From: Bacilli bacterium
GTDB taxonomy: Bacteria > Bacillota_I > Bacilli_A > ML615J-28 > CAG-698
DNA length: 34,630 bases
NCBI GenBank assembly: GCA_028691715.1
Contig: JAQUYR010000006.1
Location: 1 to 34,630, forward strand
Reading direction: 5' to 3'
Numbering within the stretch: the first letter of the stretch is position 1; every line of letters starts with the position of its first letter. The notes beneath the pieces were generated by a model. The model made no database searches and was not told the DNA's origin. It saw nothing but the letters and a program-made list of their open reading frames with translations. Of the stretch, positions 32,222 to 34,630 are shown piece after piece. Made by a program: the position numbers and the translations under genes.

Positions 32222-32247
32222 TATAATTTCCTCCATAACTTCCAGTA

Positions 32248-32805
32248 TTATACCACATTTTTAACTTTTTGGCTACCCTTTTTTGATGATAAATACTTTT
32301 GATAAATATCATCTGCTAGATCGTTCAAATCAGTGTTTTCATTAATGATTAAGTAATCAACATTAATATTATCCTTAACAAACACCTTACGATCATTAGC
32401 TATTCTTTTCTCTATTTGCTCTCTAGTATCACCACGATTAGCCATTCTCAGTATTCTTGTTTCTTCAATGGTATCAAGGTAAACCGAGTAGATTTCATCA
32501 GGCATTTTATCAATAAATGATTGTAAGCCATTCAAATCGAGAACTACTATCTTTTCAAAAGAAACATCTTTTTTTCTTGTTCCATAATAATTATTATTAT
32601 AATAGGTGGTCTCAACGAATTCATCTTTTTCCTTCATTTCCAAAAATTGGGAAGTCGAAACAAAATTATAGGAAACACCATTCGTCTCATTAATTCTAAT
32701 AGGTCTAGTTGTATAGGTAACAACTCTCTTCATATTGTATTTTTTTATCAAAATATTGGCGATTTCGGTTTTACCACTTGCGCTAGGTCCTACTAAAATT
32801 AACAT
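32248..32805 (-). CDS. Guanylate kinase-like P-loop kinase
   Basis: The 185-aa protein has Walker A GPSASGKTEIA (6-16), the GMP-binding block TYTTRPIRINETNGVSYNFV (about 31-50), NNYYGTRK (about 70-77), VVLDLNGLQ (about 86-94) and a lid RMANRGDTREQIEKRI (about 119-134). These match guanylate kinase in order. Compared with housekeeping Gmk (about 200 aa with the SGPSGVGKGT loop) it is shorter and its P-loop is divergent. It could be the genome's only Gmk or a second, specialised one. It is co-transcribed between a zinc-ribbon protein (13-nt gap) and pduL (26-nt gap), not with rpoZ/priA as Gmk usually is. The SD is TAGGAGAG. Confidence 0.75.
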   Translation of the reverse strand: MLILVGPSASGKTEIANILIKKYNMKRVVTYTTRPIRINETNGVSYNFVSTSQFLEMKEKDEFVETTYYNNNYYGTRKKDVSFEKIVVLDLNGLQSFIDKMPDEIYSVYLDTIEETRILRMANRGDTREQIEKRIANDRKVFVKDNINVDYLIINENTDLNDLADDIYQKYLSSKKGSQKVKNVV

Positions 32806-32818
32806 AATTCTCTCCTAC

Positions 32819-33313
32819 TCAATCGATTGATCTTCCACAGCTATTACAGTATTTGGCATCGCTGTCATTTTCTTCACCACAATACCTACAGGTCTTCACC
32901 AATAATTTACCGCAATTATCGCAATATTTAGCATCCTTAGAATTAAATTCACCACAGTTAGAACATTTAATCTTTTCTTTTTTTACTTCATTGATTGTTG
33001 AAGCGATTTGTTCTTTAGTACCATCCAACAAATAGTTGGCAGTATCCTTGACAACAGGAGATATTTCTTTGCTTGTGTATCTAGCAACTGATCCCATATA
33101 ACCCATATTTAGACAAACGGCTCCACCAAATATTAGAGGAAGGCCGATGAAACAACAGAAAAACAAACTCGGTGTTCCAAATGTAGCAGCTGCTGAGAAC
33201 AGAGAAACCATACCAATAATCACTAAAATAATCCCAGGAATTAATAATAGGAAGCCAATAGCTCGAAATTTATTCCTTGCTTTTTGATTTTGTTCTATAT
33301 CTTTTTTATTCAT
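32819..33313 (-). CDS. Membrane protein with two C-terminal zinc ribbons
   Basis: The product is 164 aa from the ATG at 33311-33313 (GAGG 7 nt upstream; a GTG four codons earlier overlaps that SD). Two membrane helices lie at about 17-42 and 46-72. A helical linker follows (about 78-112), then two rubredoxin-like zinc ribbons: CSNCGEFNSKDAKYCDNCGK (about 117-136) and CRYCGEENDSDAKYCNSCGR (about 142-161). Such DUF-type zinc-ribbon membrane proteins are common in Bacillota, with no fixed function. The ribbons should face the cytoplasm. It is first in the operon with the Gmk-like gene and pduL. Confidence 0.8.
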   Translation of the reverse strand: MNKKDIEQNQKARNKFRAIGFLLLIPGIILVIIGMVSLFSAAATFGTPSLFFCCFIGLPLIFGGAVCLNMGYMGSVARYTSKEISPVVKDTANYLLDGTKEQIASTINEVKKEKIKCSNCGEFNSKDAKYCDNCGKLLVKTCRYCGEENDSDAKYCNSCGRSID

Positions 33314-33337
33314 TTTATACCTCACAACTTCTTCTCT

Positions 33338-33366
33338 ATTCTACTATAAACAAAGGTAAATTGCAA
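33338..33366 (-). promoter_or_regulatory. Promoter of zinc-ribbon/gmk-like/pduL operon
   Basis: TTGCAA (33361-33366), a 17-nt spacer and TAGAAT (33338-33343) lie on the minus strand, 24 nt before the start codon. Confidence 0.7.
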
Positions 33367-33410
33367 GGTAAAACAGAAATTATACTGTTATATTAACGAT
33401 ATCCTTTTAA

Positions 33411-33439
33411 TAAGAAAAAGAAGCAAAAAATGCTTCTTT
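33411..33439 (-). terminator. Intrinsic terminator of the ABC exporter gene
   Basis: AAAGAAGCA/TGCTTCTTT 9-bp stem (33431-33439, 33417-33425), 5-nt loop, then T-rich sequence on the minus strand. The stem covers two bases of the stop codon. Confidence 0.85.
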
Positions 33440-34630
33440 ATATTTGATTACCAGCAAATTGGGTTTGATATAATTCATAATATCTCCCCTTTTGCTCTAG
33501 TAATTCTTTATGATTACCCTTCTCAACTACCATTCCCTGATCCATAACGATGATGACATCAGCATCCTGAATAGTTGATAATCGATGGGCAATTATTAGG
33601 CTAGTTCTATTCTTCATCAAAGCAATCATCGCATCCTGAATATTCTTTTCTGTTCTTGTGTCGACGCTTGATGTTGCTTCATCAAGAATTAGAATTTTAG
33701 GATCAGCTAAGATGGCTCTAGCGATTGATAATAATTGACGTTGACCATGGCTTAAATTACTTCCAGATTCACTTAGCATTGTGTTATATCTTTCAGGCAA
33801 TCTCTCAATGAAATAATTCGAATTACTCATTTCAGCACTCTTAATGATATCGTCCATATCGGATTCTAATCTGCCATAACGAATATTTTGTTCAATTGTC
33901 TCAGAAAACAAAACTGTATCTTGAAGAACAATTGAAACCATTTGGCGAAGCTCTTTTTTGGGAATATCGTTGATGTTTATGCCGTCAATAGTAATGCTAC
34001 CACTATCAACATCATAAAATCTCATCAACAAATTAACTACTGTTGTTTTACCACTTCCAGTTGCTCCAACAAGAGCGATTTTTTGACCAGGCTTTACCTC
34101 AAGATTAAAATCCTTCAGTACTTGTTCTCCGTGTACATAGGAAAAATTGACATCCTTAAAAGAGATATTACCAATAAATGGTTTTTCTTTAACTGAAATC
34201 TTTCCATCATCAACTTCCAAAGGACAATCCATAATTTCAAATACTCTTTCAGCTGCCGCCATAGAAGATTGAATTTGTGACCATAAATTGGCAATTTCAA
34301 TTATAGGTCGAGAAAATCTCTTTGAATACTGAATAAACATTTGAAGGACACCGATTGTTACTATGCTTCCTCCAACAGTCCAGCTTCCCAGTGTATTACC
34401 AGTAGCAGCTAACCAGCCACCAAATCCACAAATCAAAAGGAAACTAAAGTTATTGATAAATCCCATTAAAGGTCCCATAACTCCACCCAAAATTTGAGCC
34501 TTGATTCCTGTCTTCTTCAGACTTTCACTGGTCTCATTGAACTTTGTTTCAACTATTTTTTCCTTTGAATAAGCTGTAACAGTTTTATAACCTGTGACCA
34601 TCTCTTCAACATGACCATTTAAACTTCCCA
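33438..34630 (-). CDS. ABC exporter half-transporter (TM-NBD), N-terminus off the window
   Basis: The frame stays open to the right edge, so the true start and first membrane helices are missing; about 397 residues are visible, starting GSLNGHVEEMVTGYK, typical of the ABC type IV exporter intracellular helix. Two or more membrane helices follow, then a complete nucleotide-binding domain: Walker A GATGSGKTT, Q-loop SIVLQDTVLFS, signature LSHGQRQLLSIARAIL, Walker B ILILDEATSSVD and H-loop IIAHRLSTIQDAD. It exports lipids or drugs as a dimer, often with a second half-transporter encoded beside it; the upstream gene is not in the window. A clear terminator lies at the stop codon. Confidence 0.93.
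   Translation of the reverse strand, partial: GSLNGHVEEMVTGYKTVTAYSKEKIVETKFNETSESLKKTGIKAQILGGVMGPLMGFINNFSFLLICGFGGWLAATGNTLGSWTVGGSIVTIGVLQMFIQYSKRFSRPIIEIANLWSQIQSSMAAAERVFEIMDCPLEVDDGKISVKEKPFIGNISFKDVNFSYVHGEQVLKDFNLEVKPGQKIALVGATGSGKTTVVNLLMRFYDVDSGSITIDGININDIPKKELRQMVSIVLQDTVLFSETIEQNIRYGRLESDMDDIIKSAEMSNSNYFIERLPERYNTMLSESGSNLSHGQRQLLSIARAILADPKILILDEATSSVDTRTEKNIQDAMIALMKNRTSLIIAHRLSTIQDADVIIVMDQGMVVEKGNHKELLEQKGRYYELYQTQFAGNQI

Noticed and set aside
1..34630. CRISPR array, prophage or intact transposase
   Set aside because: No regularly spaced repeats, Cas, integrase or transposase sequences were seen on either strand.

Overview
The window reads as chromosomal DNA of a very AT-rich, low-GC Gram-positive bacterium from the Bacilli side of the Bacillota. 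Gene orders known from Bacillus survive: cysS-mrnC-rlmB-sigma factor-rpmG, rplM-rpsI, dnaE near pfkA, and ytxK-ackA. The standard genetic code is used: TGA ends several genes (mrnC, cysS, ytxK) and Trp is encoded by TGG, so this is not a Mycoplasma/Spiroplasma-type code. Surface proteins end in a membrane helix plus basic tail rather than LPXTG, which would suit Acholeplasma-, Izemoplasma- or Haloplasma-like relatives, but the exact lineage is an inference. All genes but one (yidD) lie on the minus strand, with short gaps, ATGA overlaps, strong Shine-Dalgarno (SD) sequences and many clear intrinsic terminators. Start codons were moved from the longest open frame where an SD decides the start (rlmB, cysS, response regulator, both propeller-like proteins, the Ig-repeat protein, the 102-aa protein, pduL, the zinc-ribbon protein). 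Region by region (minus-strand genes are read from high to low coordinates): 1-3175 is the translation/RNA operon cysS-mrnC-rlmB-sigH-like, followed by the separately promoted start of rpmG. 3202-5349 is a two-component system with a possible autoregulatory direct repeat. 5350-6353 is rplM-rpsI with a structured leader. 6489-7194 is a pair combining a MazG-like pyrophosphohydrolase and a pyrophosphatase-like protein. 7208-11143 is pfkA-metG-yitT, and 11133-14256 is dnaE. 14308-18304 encodes two tandem exported, C-terminally anchored propeller-like proteins of unknown function. 18361-21079 is the yfcE-ytxK-ackA operon. 21139-23108 holds yidD convergent with an exported Ig-repeat protein, whose terminator lies inside yidD. 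23151-24831 pairs a PII-superfamily protein with a CPA2 cation/proton antiporter. 24860-27722 is a NUDIX hydrolase plus a large exported metallophosphoesterase with a Gly-Cys/TM/basic C-terminal signal. 27725-29352 is accessory DNA: two tandem small membrane-protein paralogues, a 102-aa conserved-looking protein and two homologous decayed coding remnants. 29322-30155 is a P-loop kinase and tRNA-Lys(CUU). 30183-33366 is zinc-ribbon protein, guanylate kinase-like protein, PduL and, beyond a terminator, a MATE exporter. 33411-34630 is the 3' part of an ABC exporter. Metabolically, PduL plus AckA would turn acetyl-CoA into acetate and ATP, downstream of PfkA glycolysis, which suggests a fermentative life. 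The less ordinary items are the PII-like/antiporter pair, the propeller-like tandem, the terminator nested in yidD, the Cys-type C-terminal signal, and the decayed repeats near 28 kb. No CRISPR array, prophage or intact insertion sequence was seen.
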